DNA of 64,000 nt from Methylophilales bacterium (GCA_019823025.1 CP081940.1:744001-808000), one strand, 5' to 3'. Counted from the first letter of the stretch, positions 35,863 to 47,312 are shown. Notes: generated by a model not told the origin, from the sequence alone. Numbers and translations are program-made.

Positions 35863-38325
35863 TTATAATTTTCTTGCTACCTGAACGTGTTCATAAGCTT
35901 CTAATTTATCATTTACTTTTAAATCATCAAAATTCTTGATTGATAAACCACATTCAAAATTTGATTTTACTTCTTTTACATCGTCTTTAAATCTTTTTAG
36001 AGAATCTAATTGGCCTTCATAAATTACAGTATCATCCCTTAAAAGCCTTATATTTGCACCTTTTTTAATTACGCCATCAAGAACAAAACATCCTGCAATT
36101 GTTCCTACCTTTGAGGCTTTAAAGATTTCTCTTATCTCGACCATACCAAGAATAACTTCTTTTTGTTCAGGGGATAAAAGACCGCCAAGCGCGGCTTTTA
36201 CTTCGTCTACAGCTTCATAAATAATACTGTAATAACGAACATCAATATCCAGACTTTCTCCTAATTTTCTTGCTCCTCCAGAAGACCTAACATTAAAAGC
36301 GATAATTACTGCATTTGATGCAGAGGCAAGATTAATATCAGATTCATTAACTGCGCCAACCGCTGAATGAACTACTTTTACTTTGACTTCATCCGTTGAG
36401 AGCTTTTCAAGAGAGCCTGCTAATGCCTCACATGAACCTTGAACATCAGCTTTTATAATTAGAGGTAAAAATCTTACCTCAGCTTCCGTCATCTGTTCCA
36501 TTATATTTTCAAGTTTTGATGCTTGTTGCTTTGCTAACTTAACATCTCTAAATTTACCTTGTCTGAATAATGCAATCTCTCTTGCTTTTTTCTCATCGTT
36601 AATGACTATAAACTCATCCCCTGCATTTGGTACATCTGATAACCCAATAATTTCTGCAGGAATTGATGGAGTAGCCTGCTTAATATTTTTACCATTTTCG
36701 TCAAGCATAGCTCTTATTTTTCCAGATGCATTTCCAGCAAGCAATGTATCAGACATATTTATAGTTCCTGATTGAACTAAAAGCGTTGTAACAGGGCCTC
36801 TTCCTTTATCAAGCCTACCTTCCACAATAATACCTTTGGCAGGAGTATTAATTGGTGCTTTTAATTCAAGCACTTCAGCTTGCAATAAAACGGCATCAAG
36901 TAAATCATCTATTCCTTGGCCTGTCTGTGCTGAAACTTCTATAAACATAGAGTCACCTCCAAGCTCCTCAGGTATTACCTCATGTCCTAAAAGCTCACCT
37001 CTAACTTTTTCAGAATTAGAATCAGGCTTATCAATTTTATTTATGGCAACGATTAATGGAACCCCTGCTGCTTTAGAGTGATTAATTGCTTCAATAGTTT
37101 GTGGCATCACACCATCATCAACAGCAACGACTAAAATAACAATATCCGTAGCTTTTGCGCCTCTTGCTCGCATCGCAGAAAAAGCCTCATGTCCAGGTGT
37201 ATCAAGAAATGTAATCATTCCTTTTGGTGTTTCAACATGGTATGCACCAATATGTTGTGTAATACCGCCTGCCTCACCTTTTGTGACTTTGGTAGTTCGA
37301 ATATAATCTAGTAACGAAGTTTTTCCGTGATCAACATGTCCCATTACAGTTACGACCGGTGGTCGTGGTTCAATCACCTCATCCAATGAAGATGATTCTT
37401 CATCTAAAAATGACTCTAAATCATTTTCTTTAGCTGCTTCTGGTTTATGGCCCATCTCTTCCACAACAATAATAGCTGTGTCCTGATCAAGAACTTGATT
37501 GATAGTTACCATCATTCCCATGCCCATCAATGTTTTAATTACTTCGGTAGCTTTAACTGACATTTTGTGCGCTAAATCACCAACTGAAATAGTCTCCGGA
37601 ATTAGTACATTTTTGACAATTGGTTCAGATGGGGCTACAAAGTTTTGATCATCAGTTTCATCTTTATTTTTATTTTTATTTTTTGGTGAACGCCACCCCT
37701 GGTTATTGTCATTACGGGTTTTAATTGGTCTCTTTTTAAGATTTTTATCGACCCATTTGTCTTTAAGTTCGGTTTTCTTTGAATCCTTATCTACCTTCAC
37801 ATTTGCTTTTGACGCAGGTCTATGAAGAGTTCCGTCTTTAGATTCCTTTTGGTTTACTTTGGCAGCTTTTTTATTTTTTACTTCCTCTGCCTGGGCAGCC
37901 ATTAAAGCCGCATTTCTTTTTTCTTCTTCCTCACGGATTTCTTTTTGATTCTTGTCAGCTACAGCTTTTTTTTCAACTGCTGAGGTATCTTCTTTTACCA
38001 ATTCATCTTTAACTTCTTTTCTTTGTTCTGGTTTGACAATTGTTCTTTTTTTTCTTACTTCAACTTGAATAGTTCTTGCTCTTCCATCACTGTCTGTTTT
38101 TCTAATTTGAGTATTTTGTTTTCTTGTTAATGTAATTTTATTTTTGTTTGTATTCGATGCGCCATGTTCAATTTGTAGATAATTCAAAAGAGCTGATTTA
38201 TCTGCTTCTAATAGCTCTTCAGCGCCGGATGTCTTTTTAATTCCTGCACTTTCAAGTTGCTTAAGAAGTAAATCTATTGGTAAATTTAATTCATTGGCAA
38301 ATTTTTCTACTGTTGATTTTTCCAT
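35863..38325 (-). CDS. infB: Translation initiation factor IF-2
   Basis: This GTPase delivers fMet-tRNA to the 30S subunit. An N-terminal IF2N segment (about residues 1–55) and a long charged linker (about 90–240, Lys/Glu-rich) precede the GTPase. G motifs are [18 protein letters not shown] (G1, about residue 330), DTPGHEAF (G3) and NKIDKP (G4). Domains II–IV follow to residue 820. It is downstream of nusA by about 20 bp. Confidence 0.98.
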   Translation of the reverse strand: MEKSTVEKFANELNLPIDLLLKQLESAGIKKTSGAEELLEADKSALLNYLQIEHGASNTNKNKITLTRKQNTQIRKTDSDGRARTIQVEVRKKRTIVKPEQRKEVKDELVKEDTSAVEKKAVADKNQKEIREEEEKRNAALMAAQAEEVKNKKAAKVNQKESKDGTLHRPASKANVKVDKDSKKTELKDKWVDKNLKKRPIKTRNDNNQGWRSPKNKNKNKDETDDQNFVAPSEPIVKNVLIPETISVGDLAHKMSVKATEVIKTLMGMGMMVTINQVLDQDTAIIVVEEMGHKPEAAKENDLESFLDEESSSLDEVIEPRPPVVTVMGHVDHGKTSLLDYIRTTKVTKGEAGGITQHIGAYHVETPKGMITFLDTPGHEAFSAMRARGAKATDIVILVVAVDDGVMPQTIEAINHSKAAGVPLIVAINKIDKPDSNSEKVRGELLGHEVIPEELGGDSMFIEVSAQTGQGIDDLLDAVLLQAEVLELKAPINTPAKGIIVEGRLDKGRGPVTTLLVQSGTINMSDTLLAGNASGKIRAMLDENGKNIKQATPSIPAEIIGLSDVPNAGDEFIVINDEKKAREIALFRQGKFRDVKLAKQQASKLENIMEQMTEAEVRFLPLIIKADVQGSCEALAGSLEKLSTDEVKVKVVHSAVGAVNESDINLASASNAVIIAFNVRSSGGARKLGESLDIDVRYYSIIYEAVDEVKAALGGLLSPEQKEVILGMVEIREIFKASKVGTIAGCFVLDGVIKKGANIRLLRDDTVIYEGQLDSLKRFKDDVKEVKSNFECGLSIKNFDDLKVNDKLEAYEHVQVARKL

Positions 38326-38346
38326 GTTAACTCCAATAAATTTTTA

Positions 38347-39813
38347 TTAAACAAACCAAGGTGCTCTTGCTGTCATTATTAATTCTTTTGCTCTCTCTTC
38401 ATCCATTTTAACTATGTCAAGTAGTTCGTCAGCTGCAAGCTCTGCTAAGTCTTCCATTGTAATAATTGATTTCGATGCCAATAGCTTGGCAGTATCACTA
38501 TCCATACCTTCCATATTTAGCAAGTCATCTGCCGGTGATTGAATTTTTTCTTCATTTGATATTGCTTCTTTCAAAATAACAGCACTTGCTCTTGAGCGAA
38601 GCTCATTTACAGTATCTTCATCAAATGCTTCAATTTGTATTAGCTCATCTATTGGTACATAAGCTATTTCTTCAAGAGTTGAAAATCCCTCATGAACTAA
38701 AATATCAGCAATGTCTGCATCCACATCTAGCTTCTCAATAAATAATTGACTAACGCTGGTATATTCATCTTTTGTTTTCTGATCAGATTCTTCTTCACTT
38801 AAGATATTTAATTCCCACCCTGTTAGCTCAGTTGCAAGCCGAATATTTTGACCATTTCTTCCAATTGCTTGTGCTAGTTGGTCTTCAGACACAACTAAGT
38901 CCATACTTTTTTTATCCTCATCGACCATAATGCTTGATATTTCTGCCGGTGCCATTGCATTTATGACAAATTGAGCAGGCTCAATTGACCAAAGAGCAAT
39001 ATCTACTCTTTCTCCTGCTAACTCACCAGTAACTGCCTGAACTCTAGACCCTCTCATTCCTACACACGTGCCAACGGGGTCTAACCTTTGATCATTAGCT
39101 TTAACTGCAATTTTTGATCTCAAACCTGGGTCTCTTGATGCCGCCATAATTTCTAATAGGCCTTCTTCTATTTCTGGTACTTCAAGCTCAAATAATCTGA
39201 TTAAAAATTCTGGGGAGACTCTAGAAAGAATTAATTGTGGACCTTTAATTCCCCTATCGACCTCCATCACTATAGCTCTAACCCTATCACCGATTCTTAA
39301 ATTTTCTTTTGGAATCATTTGTTCTCTCGGGAGAACCGCATCGATTCTTCCAATTTCAATGATTGCATTCCCTCGTTCCATTCTTCTAATTTGACCTGAA
39401 ACTAATTTTTCATCTCGGGCCAAAAATTCATTTAGAATTTGCTCACGCTCAGCTTCTCTTACTTTTTGAAGAATTACTTGCTTAGCTGCCTGCGCCCCTA
39501 TTCTGCCAAACTCTACTGACTCTATTGGTTCTTTTATGATGTCATTCTCAACAAGGCCTTTTGCTCTATCGTCCTCTAATGAAACTTGTATTTCTTCATC
39601 TTCTACTAAATCTTCTGGAAGGATAGTCCATTTCCTAAAGGTTTCATATTCACCTGTCTCTTGGTCAATTTCTACTTTTATGTCAATCGCATCTTTATGC
39701 TTCTTCTTAGTAGCTGAAGCAAGTGCTTCCTCTACAGCTTCAAAAATAATCTCACGCTCAACACTTTTTTCGTGTGCCAAAGCATCTACTAACAATAAAA
39801 TTTCACGACTCAT
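38347..39813 (-). CDS. nusA: Transcription termination/antitermination protein NusA
   Basis: It binds RNA polymerase and modulates pausing and termination. Domains in order: N-terminal RNAP-binding region, S1 (about 135–200, [17 protein letters not shown]), KH1 and KH2 (about 230–345, including [14 protein letters not shown] and [17 protein letters not shown]), then two acidic helix-hairpin-helix repeats (about 370–488). At 488 aa it is full length with both AR repeats kept despite the reduced genome. Confidence 0.97.
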   Translation of the reverse strand: MSREILLLVDALAHEKSVEREIIFEAVEEALASATKKKHKDAIDIKVEIDQETGEYETFRKWTILPEDLVEDEEIQVSLEDDRAKGLVENDIIKEPIESVEFGRIGAQAAKQVILQKVREAEREQILNEFLARDEKLVSGQIRRMERGNAIIEIGRIDAVLPREQMIPKENLRIGDRVRAIVMEVDRGIKGPQLILSRVSPEFLIRLFELEVPEIEEGLLEIMAASRDPGLRSKIAVKANDQRLDPVGTCVGMRGSRVQAVTGELAGERVDIALWSIEPAQFVINAMAPAEISSIMVDEDKKSMDLVVSEDQLAQAIGRNGQNIRLATELTGWELNILSEEESDQKTKDEYTSVSQLFIEKLDVDADIADILVHEGFSTLEEIAYVPIDELIQIEAFDEDTVNELRSRASAVILKEAISNEEKIQSPADDLLNMEGMDSDTAKLLASKSIITMEDLAELAADELLDIVKMDEERAKELIMTARAPWFV

Positions 39814-39845
39814 TTAAATACACTCCCTACTTCAAAATTAACTAT

Positions 39846-40280
39846 TTAATAATCCGGATCTAAACGTGCTTTATCAATATTCTCAAAATCAATTAATAAT
39901 GACTCATTATCAACTTCTATCATTATTGATTCCCCTTTTGTACCAAATAAAGTACCTTTAAAATTTTTTCTATTTTCTATCGCAAATCTGGTTTTTATCT
40001 TTATTTTTTGCCCCTCAAATCTATCAAAGTCACTTAATTTTTTTATGACTCTGTCCAGACCAGGGGATGAAACTTCTAACCTTTCATAATCATAGTCAGT
40101 TTCAACACTCAAGACATTATTGACATGATTACTCACCTTAGTGCAATCTTCAATGTCAATTAAATCACCTTTGTCTATGTATATTCTCAGAATCTGGCCA
40201 CCATTAACTGTCTCAAAATCAACCAACTCATAACCTAATTGGGTTACTAATTTCTCTATTAAGGTTTCAAGATCATCCAA
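39846..40280 (-). CDS. rimP: Ribosome maturation factor RimP
   Basis: This 144 aa protein is required for 30S maturation. It has the SSPGLDRVIKKLSDFDRF signature and the ILRIYIDKGD strand. The only usable start is TTG at 40280 (protein MDDLETLIEKLV), because an in-frame TAG lies two codons upstream; GAGGG stands 8 bases before it. It heads the rimP–nusA–infB–rbfA–truB–rpsO–pnp run and is preceded at about 30 bp by a strong terminator hairpin. Confidence 0.93.
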   Translation of the reverse strand: MDDLETLIEKLVTQLGYELVDFETVNGGQILRIYIDKGDLIDIEDCTKVSNHVNNVLSVETDYDYERLEVSSPGLDRVIKKLSDFDRFEGQKIKIKTRFAIENRKNFKGTLFGTKGESIMIEVDNESLLIDFENIDKARLDPDY

Positions 40281-40310
40281 AAACTAGGCCCTCAAATAAC
40301 AACTTTAGCG

Positions 40311-40335
40311 AAAAAAAAATGGGCTCAAGGCCCAT
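40311..40335 (-). terminator. Intrinsic terminator after tyrS, just upstream of rimP
   Basis: On the minus strand ATGGGC-CTTGA-GCCCAT is followed by nine T residues. It should end tyrS transcripts, but lies only 31 bases ahead of the rimP start, leaving almost no room for a separate rimP promoter unless that promoter overlaps the hairpin. Confidence 0.85.
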
Positions 40336-40418
40336 ATCTTACAAGTATTATATCAAAAAATTAGTGGGATTAATACAATTTAAAGATTGATTTCACATTC
40401 TTCCAAAAAGATTTACCT

Positions 40419-41618
40419 TCAAGTAACAATTTTTCCAAATTTTCTTTTACCAACTTGAATGACAAATTGTTCATTTTGAGCAACAGTTTGTTTGGTATCA
40501 CTAACTTTTTCTCCATCAATTTTAACTCCGCCTGCCTTTATAAGTCTCATTGCTTCCGAAGTGCTTGTTACAAAATTTATAGACTTTAATAGATTAGCTA
40601 CGCCTAACCCATCAGAACCAATGTCTATCTTATATTCTTCTAAATTTTCTGGAATACCCCCAACCGCTCTATTTTGAAAATCTTTCTCTGCGTTTGTAGC
40701 CTTGACTTCTGAATGGAATCTACTCACTATTTCTTTTGCAAATTCTACTTTAATATTTTTTGGATTTTCGCCTTGTTCAACCCTTGTTTTCCATTTGTTA
40801 ATGTCATCTAATGATCTTAAAGAAAGTAATTCTATATATCTCCACATTAATTCATCTGATATAGAAAGTATTTTTGAAAACATGGTCTCTGGTAATTCAT
40901 TAATACCAATATAATTGTTCAATGATTTTGACATTTTTTGAACTCCATCAAGCCCCTCAAGCAAAGGCAGAGTAACAATACATTGTTGTGGTTTATCATA
41001 ATATTTTTGGAGTTCTCGGCCCATCAATAAATTAAATTTTTGATCCGTTCCACCAATCTCAATATCAGCATTTAACTCCACTGAATCAAAACCTTGAAGC
41101 AGTGGATACATGAATTCATGAATTGCAATTGGTTGCTGAGATTTATATCTTTTTGAAAAATCGTCTCTTTCAAGCATGCGAGCCACAGTATGTGTAGCGG
41201 CTAATTTAAGCATTCCATCTGCTCCCAGTTTACTTAGCCATGACGAATTAAATACAACCTCAGTTTTTGATTTGTCTAAAATTTTAAATACTTGAGATGT
41301 GTAAGTGATTGCATTGTCTTCCACCTCTTTTTTCGTGAGAGGAGGTCTCGTTGCATTCTTACCAGTAGGATCTCCAATCAGACCAGTAAAGTCTCCTATT
41401 AAAAATAGAATGTGATGGCCTAAATCTTGAAACTGTCTTAATTTATTTAATAAGACTGTGTGCCCCAAATGAAGATCAGGTGCTGTTGGGTCAAAACCTG
41501 CTTTAATTCTAAGAGGTTTTCCAGTCTCTAATTTTTTTAGAAGCTCTGATTCAACTAAAACCTCATCAGTTCCTCTGGCTATTATTTTTAATGATTCTTC
41601 TGCTTTCACTATTCTCAT
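40419..41618 (-). CDS. tyrS: Tyrosyl-tRNA synthetase
   Basis: This class I synthetase has the HIGH-type motif in [16 protein letters not shown] and KMSKS in [12 protein letters not shown]. The C-terminal S4-type RNA-binding domain (about 335–399) has [16 protein letters not shown]. The 399 aa length corresponds to the TyrRZ-like long form found in many proteobacteria. It is divergent from anmK. Confidence 0.97.
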   Translation of the reverse strand: MRIVKAEESLKIIARGTDEVLVESELLKKLETGKPLRIKAGFDPTAPDLHLGHTVLLNKLRQFQDLGHHILFLIGDFTGLIGDPTGKNATRPPLTKKEVEDNAITYTSQVFKILDKSKTEVVFNSSWLSKLGADGMLKLAATHTVARMLERDDFSKRYKSQQPIAIHEFMYPLLQGFDSVELNADIEIGGTDQKFNLLMGRELQKYYDKPQQCIVTLPLLEGLDGVQKMSKSLNNYIGINELPETMFSKILSISDELMWRYIELLSLRSLDDINKWKTRVEQGENPKNIKVEFAKEIVSRFHSEVKATNAEKDFQNRAVGGIPENLEEYKIDIGSDGLGVANLLKSINFVTSTSEAMRLIKAGGVKIDGEKVSDTKQTVAQNEQFVIQVGKRKFGKIVT

Positions 41619-41713
41619 TCCACTTTTTTATACAAGATATTCTATAGCAATTAAGGTATTTAGAAACAATTAGTGTTATCTTGTTGACAGAGTTAAGTAT
41701 AAAATTTCTTAAT

Positions 41714-42808
41714 ATGATAAATTCTAAAATTTTAATGGGTATTATGTCAGGGACCAGTCTCGATGGCATTGATATTGCCCTAACAAAAATAGATAAGAAA
41801 AAAATTTCTGTACTAGATTTTTTACATATTAACTATTCAGCCGAATTAAGAGAAAAAATTCTTAAACTTCACTTTCCAGAAAAAAATGAGCTTGAAAAAA
41901 GTTCAATGCTCTCAAATGAGCTTGCCGTATTAACTGGAAGAGGAATCAATCGTTTACTAATTAACAATAATTTATCAGCCAAACAAATAAAAGGGGTTGG
42001 TTATCATGGTCAGACTATAAGGCATAGGCCTGATAAAGGATTTTCTACGCAAATTGGCAATGCTGATCTATTATCGGAGATAACTAATTTGACAGTTGTA
42101 TCTAATTTTAGAAATAGAGATATAGCCGCAAAAGGTCAAGGGGCACCTCTAGTCCCAGCTTTTCATAAAGATATATTTTTCTCAAAAACCAAAAATCGAG
42201 TTATTTTAAATATTGGTGGTATTAGTAATATCACCTACCTTCCTACAGACGGTTCTATTTTTGGTTTTGATTGTGGCCCGGGGAATATTTTAATGGATCA
42301 TTGGATCAAGGTTAATCATGATTTAAATTTTGATAAAAATGGTAAATGGGCAAAAAAAGGACAGATTATTGACGTCTTACTAAAATATTTTCTCAACGAT
42401 AATTTTTTCAAAAAGAAGCCTCCAAAAAGTACCGGGAGAGACTTATTTAATTTAAATTGGATCAAAAAAGGTATTAAAAAAAGTTACTCTTCTGAGGACA
42501 TACAACGAACACTGCTCGAGTTAACCGCAATTTCAATCGCAAAAGCAATTAAAAAGCATTGTTCAAAAGCAAATGAAATATATGTATGTGGGGGTGGAGC
42601 AAAAAATACCTTTCTCATTGAAATATTAAAAAATAAAACAAACTTAAGCATTAAAAATACCGGAGATTTGAATCTGCCTGTGCAACAGGTTGAGGCAGTT
42701 GCTTTTTCTTGGCTTGCAAATCAAACGCTTAATAAAAAATTTAATAATTCACCAGATGTTACTGGAGCGAAGGGTTTTAGAATTTTAGGCTCCATACATC
42801 AATCCTAG
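41714..42808 (+). CDS. anmK: Anhydro-N-acetylmuramic acid kinase
   Basis: It phosphorylates and opens anhydroMurNAc recovered from cell-wall turnover. The P-loop-like GIMSGTSLDGIDIAL opens the protein. GYHGQTIRHRP and the ASKHA-type segments RVILNIGGISNITYLP and DCGPGNILMDHW follow. The start is placed at the ATG at 41714; a TTG 33 bases earlier is in frame but adds no family sequence. At about 364 aa it is full length. Confidence 0.94.
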   Translation: MINSKILMGIMSGTSLDGIDIALTKIDKKKISVLDFLHINYSAELREKILKLHFPEKNELEKSSMLSNELAVLTGRGINRLLINNNLSAKQIKGVGYHGQTIRHRPDKGFSTQIGNADLLSEITNLTVVSNFRNRDIAAKGQGAPLVPAFHKDIFFSKTKNRVILNIGGISNITYLPTDGSIFGFDCGPGNILMDHWIKVNHDLNFDKNGKWAKKGQIIDVLLKYFLNDNFFKKKPPKSTGRDLFNLNWIKKGIKKSYSSEDIQRTLLELTAISIAKAIKKHCSKANEIYVCGGGAKNTFLIEILKNKTNLSIKNTGDLNLPVQQVEAVAFSWLANQTLNKKFNNSPDVTGAKGFRILGSIHQS

Positions 42809-42873
42809 TTTTATTTTCTTTTGTATTATAATGTCAGGCTGATTAAAACAAATGAATAGAGATCTTAAAGTAA

Positions 42874-44145
42874 ATGGCAAAAGAAAAAATTAAAGTTGTA
42901 CTCGATGGTAAAGAAAGAGAGCTTCCTGTTATTGAAAGCACTATTGGCAACCCATCTATAGATATTAGAAAACTTGGTAAATATAATTATTTTACTTATG
43001 ACCCAGGATTTACCTCTACCTCTGCCTGCACATCCAAAATTACCTACGTTGATGGAAATAAAGGAGAATTGCTATACCGAGGCTATCCTATTGAACAATT
43101 AGCTGAAAAATGTGACTACCTTGATGTGTCATATCTTCTGATGCATGGAGAACTCCCCGATCAAGTTCAAAAAACTGTTTACTTAAAATCTATCGCCAGT
43201 CACAGCCTTCTTCATGATCAACTAAATAATATCTTTGGTGGGTTTCGACGCGATGCTCACCCAATGGCAGTGATGGTGGGTGTTGTAGGATCTATGTCCG
43301 CTTTTTATTTCGATAATATGGATATTAATGATTCAAACCATAGACAAATTTCAGCACAAAGATTGATCGCGAAAATTCCTACGATTGCTGCATGGAGCTA
43401 TACTTACAATTTAGGCTTACCATTTGTCTATCCAAAAAATGAATACGATTTTGGTACAAATTTTTTACATATGCTTTTTTCAAGACCTTATAAAGAATAT
43501 GAGCCCAATCCCATAATTTCCAAAGCCTTTGAAAAAATTCTTATTCTTCATGCAGATCATGAACAAAATGCTTCTACATCAACTGTAAGATTAGTAGGTT
43601 CAACAGGTGCCAATCCATATGCCTGCATATCGGCAGGTATTGCGTCATTGTGGGGGCCCGCTCATGGAGGAGCCAACGAGGCGACTCTCAGAATGTTAAC
43701 TGAAATTAAAGATGAAAGCAGAATCAAACAATATATTAACCGTGCCAAAGATAAGGATGATGAATTTAGGTTGATGGGCTTTGGTCATCGGGTTTATAGA
43801 AATCAAGATCCAAGGGCCATCATCATGAAAGAAACATGTCACGAGGTACTTGATGAGCTTGGATTAAATGATGATCCAATTTTTAAATTAGCGATGAAAT
43901 TAGAAAAAATCGCGCTTGAAGATGAGTATTTTATTGAGAAAAAATTATATCCCAATGTTGATTTTTACTCAGGCATTGTAATGAGAGCTATAGGTATACC
44001 TTTTTCAATGTTTACTGCTGTATTTGCTCTCGCTAGAACGGCAGGTTGGGTTGCTCACTGGAACGAAATGATGATGAGTGATGAATCAAAGATCGGAAGA
44101 CCAAGGCAAGTCTACAAAGGCAAAACAAAAAGAGATATTAAATAA
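42874..44145 (+). CDS. gltA: Citrate synthase
   Basis: It condenses oxaloacetate and acetyl-CoA. Active-site His and Asp are seen in [31 protein letters not shown] and [14 protein letters not shown], with the catalytic Asp in [10 protein letters not shown]. The 423 aa length and an N-terminal domain fit the hexameric NADH-sensitive GltA type. A TATAAT lies at 42827–42832. It sits between anmK and erpA, and its stop directly abuts the erpA stop. In a methylotroph it might serve biosynthesis only; that is inference. Confidence 0.97.
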   Translation: MAKEKIKVVLDGKERELPVIESTIGNPSIDIRKLGKYNYFTYDPGFTSTSACTSKITYVDGNKGELLYRGYPIEQLAEKCDYLDVSYLLMHGELPDQVQKTVYLKSIASHSLLHDQLNNIFGGFRRDAHPMAVMVGVVGSMSAFYFDNMDINDSNHRQISAQRLIAKIPTIAAWSYTYNLGLPFVYPKNEYDFGTNFLHMLFSRPYKEYEPNPIISKAFEKILILHADHEQNASTSTVRLVGSTGANPYACISAGIASLWGPAHGGANEATLRMLTEIKDESRIKQYINRAKDKDDEFRLMGFGHRVYRNQDPRAIIMKETCHEVLDELGLNDDPIFKLAMKLEKIALEDEYFIEKKLYPNVDFYSGIVMRAIGIPFSMFTAVFALARTAGWVAHWNEMMMSDESKIGRPRQVYKGKTKRDIK

Positions 44146-44496
44146 TTACGCAGAGAATGACGAACCACACCCACAGGTAGTAGTTGCATTCGGGTTCTTA
44201 ATAACAAACTGTGACCCTTGAACATTGTCTTGATAATCTATCTCAGCACCTGTTAAATATTGGAGGCTCATTGGGTCAATAAGTAACATTACATTGTCTT
44301 TTTCTACTTTTGTATCATCCTCATTTATACTCTCTTCAAACGTAAAGCCATATTGCATTCCAGAGCAACCGCCGCCACTAACAAATACTCTAAGTTTAAG
44401 GTCTGGTGTGCCTTCCTCTTCTATTAACTCTTTAACTTTTTTTACGGCATTATCAGAAAAGTTAATTGGTGTTGGCATTTCTACAGCTGCTGACAT
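44146..44496 (-). CDS. erpA: Iron-sulfur cluster insertion protein ErpA
   Basis: This A-type carrier transfers Fe-S clusters to target enzymes. The three conserved cysteines are in [12 protein letters not shown] and TTCGCGSSF. At 116 aa it is full length. It is followed on the minus strand by the bactofilin gene after about 30 bp read in transcription order from the upstream neighbour; the erpA–bactofilin–argC arrangement is common in betaproteobacteria. Confidence 0.95.
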   Translation of the reverse strand: MSAAVEMPTPINFSDNAVKKVKELIEEEGTPDLKLRVFVSGGGCSGMQYGFTFEESINEDDTKVEKDNVMLLIDPMSLQYLTGAEIDYQDNVQGSQFVIKNPNATTTCGCGSSFSA

Positions 44497-44524
44497 ATAT
44501 TTCTCCTATATGTATTTTTAACGT

Positions 44525-44953
44525 TTATTTTTTAAGTAATTTTTTTAAGTTACTCTTAATCTTGTGATTTAAATTTTTTTTTGGTTCTATTTTTTTACTA
44601 TTTTTACTAAATTTTAAGTTTCCTGTAATTTTTGAACCTTCATGAACTTCAATTATGTCATATTCTATACTGCCATTGACAATTGCATTGGTATTTAATT
44701 CTAAATAATCATGGCATTTTATATTTCCGTTAATTTCTCCATTTATAATGGCTTTCTCTACCTCGACGTCTCCAGTTATTTTACTTCCATGCCCCATAAT
44801 TAATAAGCTATCTTCCTCGCCATGCACCTTAAGATTTCCGTTAATTTTTCCATCAATTCTAATTCCACCCGTATAAGTAGTATCCCCAGATATCACGATG
44901 TCTTTATCAATTAATGTGGTTATAGCGACAAATTTTCTTTTTTTCTTTATCAT
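44525..44953 (-). CDS. Bactofilin-type polymer-forming protein
   Basis: This 142 aa protein has the bactofilin (DUF583) beta-helix core, with short repeats such as GGIRIDGKINGNLKV, GHGSKITGDVEVEKA and NGEINGNIKCHDYLEL. A basic C-terminal tail is rich in Lys. Bactofilins form membrane-associated filaments involved in cell shape and wall synthesis. Its stop is 28 bp upstream of the erpA start, so the two may be co-transcribed. Confidence 0.9.
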   Translation of the reverse strand: MIKKKRKFVAITTLIDKDIVISGDTTYTGGIRIDGKINGNLKVHGEEDSLLIMGHGSKITGDVEVEKAIINGEINGNIKCHDYLELNTNAIVNGSIEYDIIEVHEGSKITGNLKFSKNSKKIEPKKNLNHKIKSNLKKLLKK

Positions 44954-45310
44954 TTATTTTCTTCTTTTACCCAACATTTTCTCATAAAACAAAACGTCTT
45001 CCTTTAATTTATTATTTTCTTCATTTAATTCTTTATTTTGTTCAGATAGTTTCTTCATTGAAATGTCATTTTTATCAATTTCTAATTTAATTTTTAGATT
45101 CTCATTGTTTTGCTCATAATTTAAATTTTGCAAATCCATTAATTGAGAATAAATTTTTGCATATTTACCGCCATCCAATGAATAATAGGTAATACTGACG
45201 CCAATAATAAGAAAAAGGACTGAAAAAAAGATGTAATTGGGCCAATTAGCTTTTGTTTGAATCCGAGGTTTCTTTCTAACTAGATAATGCGCTCTAATTT
45301 TTTTTTTCAT
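44954..45310 (-). CDS. Short membrane-anchored coiled-coil protein (DUF6776-like position)
   Basis: This 118 aa protein has a basic N-terminus, one hydrophobic segment (about residues 26–44, YIFFSVLFLIIGVSITYYS) and a C-terminal coiled coil (about 55–115, rich in Asn, Glu, Lys). Betaproteobacteria usually have a longer coiled-coil membrane protein (DUF6776, about twice the size) at this spot, so this may be a truncated version. It directly abuts the bactofilin gene, suggesting a partner or anchor. Assignment rests on position and topology. Confidence 0.6.
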   Translation of the reverse strand: MKKKIRAHYLVRKKPRIQTKANWPNYIFFSVLFLIIGVSITYYSLDGGKYAKIYSQLMDLQNLNYEQNNENLKIKLEIDKNDISMKKLSEQNKELNEENNKLKEDVLFYEKMLGKRRK

Positions 45311-45322
45311 AATTTACGAGAC

Positions 45323-46369
45323 TTAGGGCGTTATTGGCACTAGGTTTATACCCGTTGACTCTTGCCAGTCCATCATAATATTCATATTCTGTACTGCTTG
45401 TCCAGCAGCACCCTTCATAAGATTATCAATAACCGAAAAAATAATTAGTCTGTTACTTGCTTTCTCTTTATGAAATGAGATTCTACAAAAATTTGATGCT
45501 CTCACTGACTTGGTATTTGGGGGCATGTCAGCTGGCATTATGTCTACAAAAGGTTCATCTTTGTAAAAAGATTCAAAAATTTCCTCTGGATTAAAATCTT
45601 CAATGCAATCAACATATAGTGTTGCATGAATACCTCTTATCATCGGGACCAAATGGGGGATGAAAGTTAATTTGATATCATCACCACAAATATTTGCTAA
45701 ATTCTCCTCTATTTCTGGTAAGTGTCTATGTCCCCCTATGCCATAAGCCCTAAAATCCTCTTCAGCCTCTGACATTAATAACTTTAACTCTGGATTTTTC
45801 CCCGCGCCACTTATACCAGATTTAGCATCGGCAATAATACTTGTTGGGTTGATTAACTTTTTTTTAAGTAGGGGAATGAGTGCTAACTGAATGGCAGTAG
45901 GATAGCACCCAGGATTAGCAATCAATTTAGCTTTTTTTATACTATCTCTATTAGTTTCAGGTAATCCATAGACAGCTTTATCAATTAAGTTTGGAGATTT
46001 ATGTTCCATTTCATACCATTTTTCCCAAACACTTTTATCTTTAATTCTAAAGTCAGCAGCTAAATCAATGACTATTTTGCCGTTTGATATTAAGTTATCA
46101 GCATAATTCATCGCTATGCCATTTGGCGTAGCGAAAAATACGATATCTACATTCTCAAGATCTGCATCTTCAGGTGACACAAATTTATTATTCAACATCC
46201 CTCTAAATGATGGATAAACTTCATCTACCCTCTTACCTTTATCTTTTCTGGAAGTAATTTGATAAATTTCTACAAAAGGATGACTTAGAAGTAATCTTAT
46301 CAATTCAACTCCTGTATAACCCGTTCCGCCGAATATACTTATTCTTGATATTTTTTTCATAATTTCCAT
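45323..46369 (-). CDS. argC: N-acetyl-gamma-glutamyl-phosphate reductase
   Basis: This is the third step of arginine biosynthesis. The NADP motif is IFGGTGYTGVELIRLL and the catalytic Cys is in LIANPGCYPTAIQLA. The His in GHRHLPEIEENL is also typical. Two starts are possible: 46369, or the ATG three codons later (46360) that begins MKKISRISIFGG; the first has no clear ribosome site. argH lies elsewhere in the window, so the arginine genes are scattered. Confidence 0.95.
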   Translation of the reverse strand: MEIMKKISRISIFGGTGYTGVELIRLLLSHPFVEIYQITSRKDKGKRVDEVYPSFRGMLNNKFVSPEDADLENVDIVFFATPNGIAMNYADNLISNGKIVIDLAADFRIKDKSVWEKWYEMEHKSPNLIDKAVYGLPETNRDSIKKAKLIANPGCYPTAIQLALIPLLKKKLINPTSIIADAKSGISGAGKNPELKLLMSEAEEDFRAYGIGGHRHLPEIEENLANICGDDIKLTFIPHLVPMIRGIHATLYVDCIEDFNPEEIFESFYKDEPFVDIMPADMPPNTKSVRASNFCRISFHKEKASNRLIIFSVIDNLMKGAAGQAVQNMNIMMDWQESTGINLVPITP

Positions 46370-46397
46370 TTTAATCTTTTATTTCATAAAAACCATC

Positions 46398-46424
46398 TAA
46401 AAAAAAAGCCGCTAAAGCGGCTCT
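46398..46424 (-). terminator. Terminator of rplM–rpsI
   Basis: On the minus strand AGCCGCTTTAGCGGCTTTTTTTT forms a stem of GCCGC/GCGGC with a T-run, just after the rpsI stop. It ends the rplM–rpsI transcript ahead of argC. Confidence 0.85.
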
Positions 46425-46441
46425 TATTTATTTTGTAAGCA

Positions 46442-46834
46442 TTATCTCTTAGAGAATTGTTTACGTCTTCTTGCTTTTCTAAGGCCAACTTTTTTTCGTT
46501 CAACTTCGCGATCATCACGAGTCACAAAACCTGCTTTAGACAGCTCAGGTTTTAATGCTTCATCATAATCTAATAAGGCACGAGTAATTCCATGTCTAAC
46601 TGCACCGGCCTGTCCTGATTCACCGCCACCAGTTACATTAACTTTGATATCAAAGGCTGTCTGATTTTCTGTTAGCTCCAAAGGTTGTTTAAGAACCATT
46701 TGAGATGTGTGCCTTGAAAAATATTCTTCTACAGGCTTATTATTAACAACGATAGCTCCTTTACCAGGCTGAATGAATACTCTAGCTACTGAGCTTTTTC
46801 TTCTTCCTGTTCCATAATAATATTTACCTATCAT
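46442..46834 (-). CDS. rpsI: 30S ribosomal protein S9
   Basis: This 130 aa protein opens [15 protein letters not shown] and ends in the basic [11 protein letters not shown] tail that contacts P-site t[22 protein letters not shown] is the family signature. It follows rplM after 11 bp. Confidence 0.98.
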   Translation of the reverse strand: MIGKYYYGTGRRKSSVARVFIQPGKGAIVVNNKPVEEYFSRHTSQMVLKQPLELTENQTAFDIKVNVTGGGESGQAGAVRHGITRALLDYDEALKPELSKAGFVTRDDREVERKKVGLRKARRRKQFSKR

Positions 46835-46845
46835 AAAAAACTGTC

Positions 46846-47277
46846 CTATTTAATTGTTATCAGCTGAGGTTGTTGAGCTGAATGTTGATGATCATTTCCG
46901 GCATAAACTTTCATTTTTTTTATCATTGCATAGCCTAAAGGTCCTTTTGGCAGCATGCCTTTAACTGCTTTTTCTAAAGCTCTTCCAGGAAACCTAGCTT
47001 GGAGTTTAGTAAAATTTGTAGAATAAAGTCCACCAGGAAAACCTGTGTGTCTATGGTAAATTTTATCCTCAGCTTTATTGCCCGTTACTTTGATTTGTTC
47101 TGCATTTATCACGACAATATAATCACCCGTATCAACGTGAGGGGTATAGATAGTTTTATGCTTGCCTCTAAGTCTGTGGGCAATACCACTTGCCAATCTT
47201 CCAAGTGTCGCATCTTTTGCATCAACTAAAAGCCAATCTCTTTTGACTTCATGTGATTTAGCAGAAACTGTTTTCAT
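46846..47277 (-). CDS. rplM: 50S ribosomal protein L13
   Basis: This 143 aa early-assembly 50S protein shows [37 protein letters not shown] and [15 protein letters not shown]. It is the first gene of the rplM–rpsI operon, with a good promoter just upstream. Confidence 0.98.
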   Translation of the reverse strand: MKTVSAKSHEVKRDWLLVDAKDATLGRLASGIAHRLRGKHKTIYTPHVDTGDYIVVINAEQIKVTGNKAEDKIYHRHTGFPGGLYSTNFTKLQARFPGRALEKAVKGMLPKGPLGYAMIKKMKVYAGNDHQHSAQQPQLITIK

Positions 47278-47312
47278 TCTTAATACCTTAGTAAATTTAA
47301 TTCAAGAGGCGA

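Noticed and set aside
40380..40418. Possible coding remnant just after the tyrS stop
   Set aside because: A short frame reads through, but TyrS is complete without it and no homologous product could be recognised.
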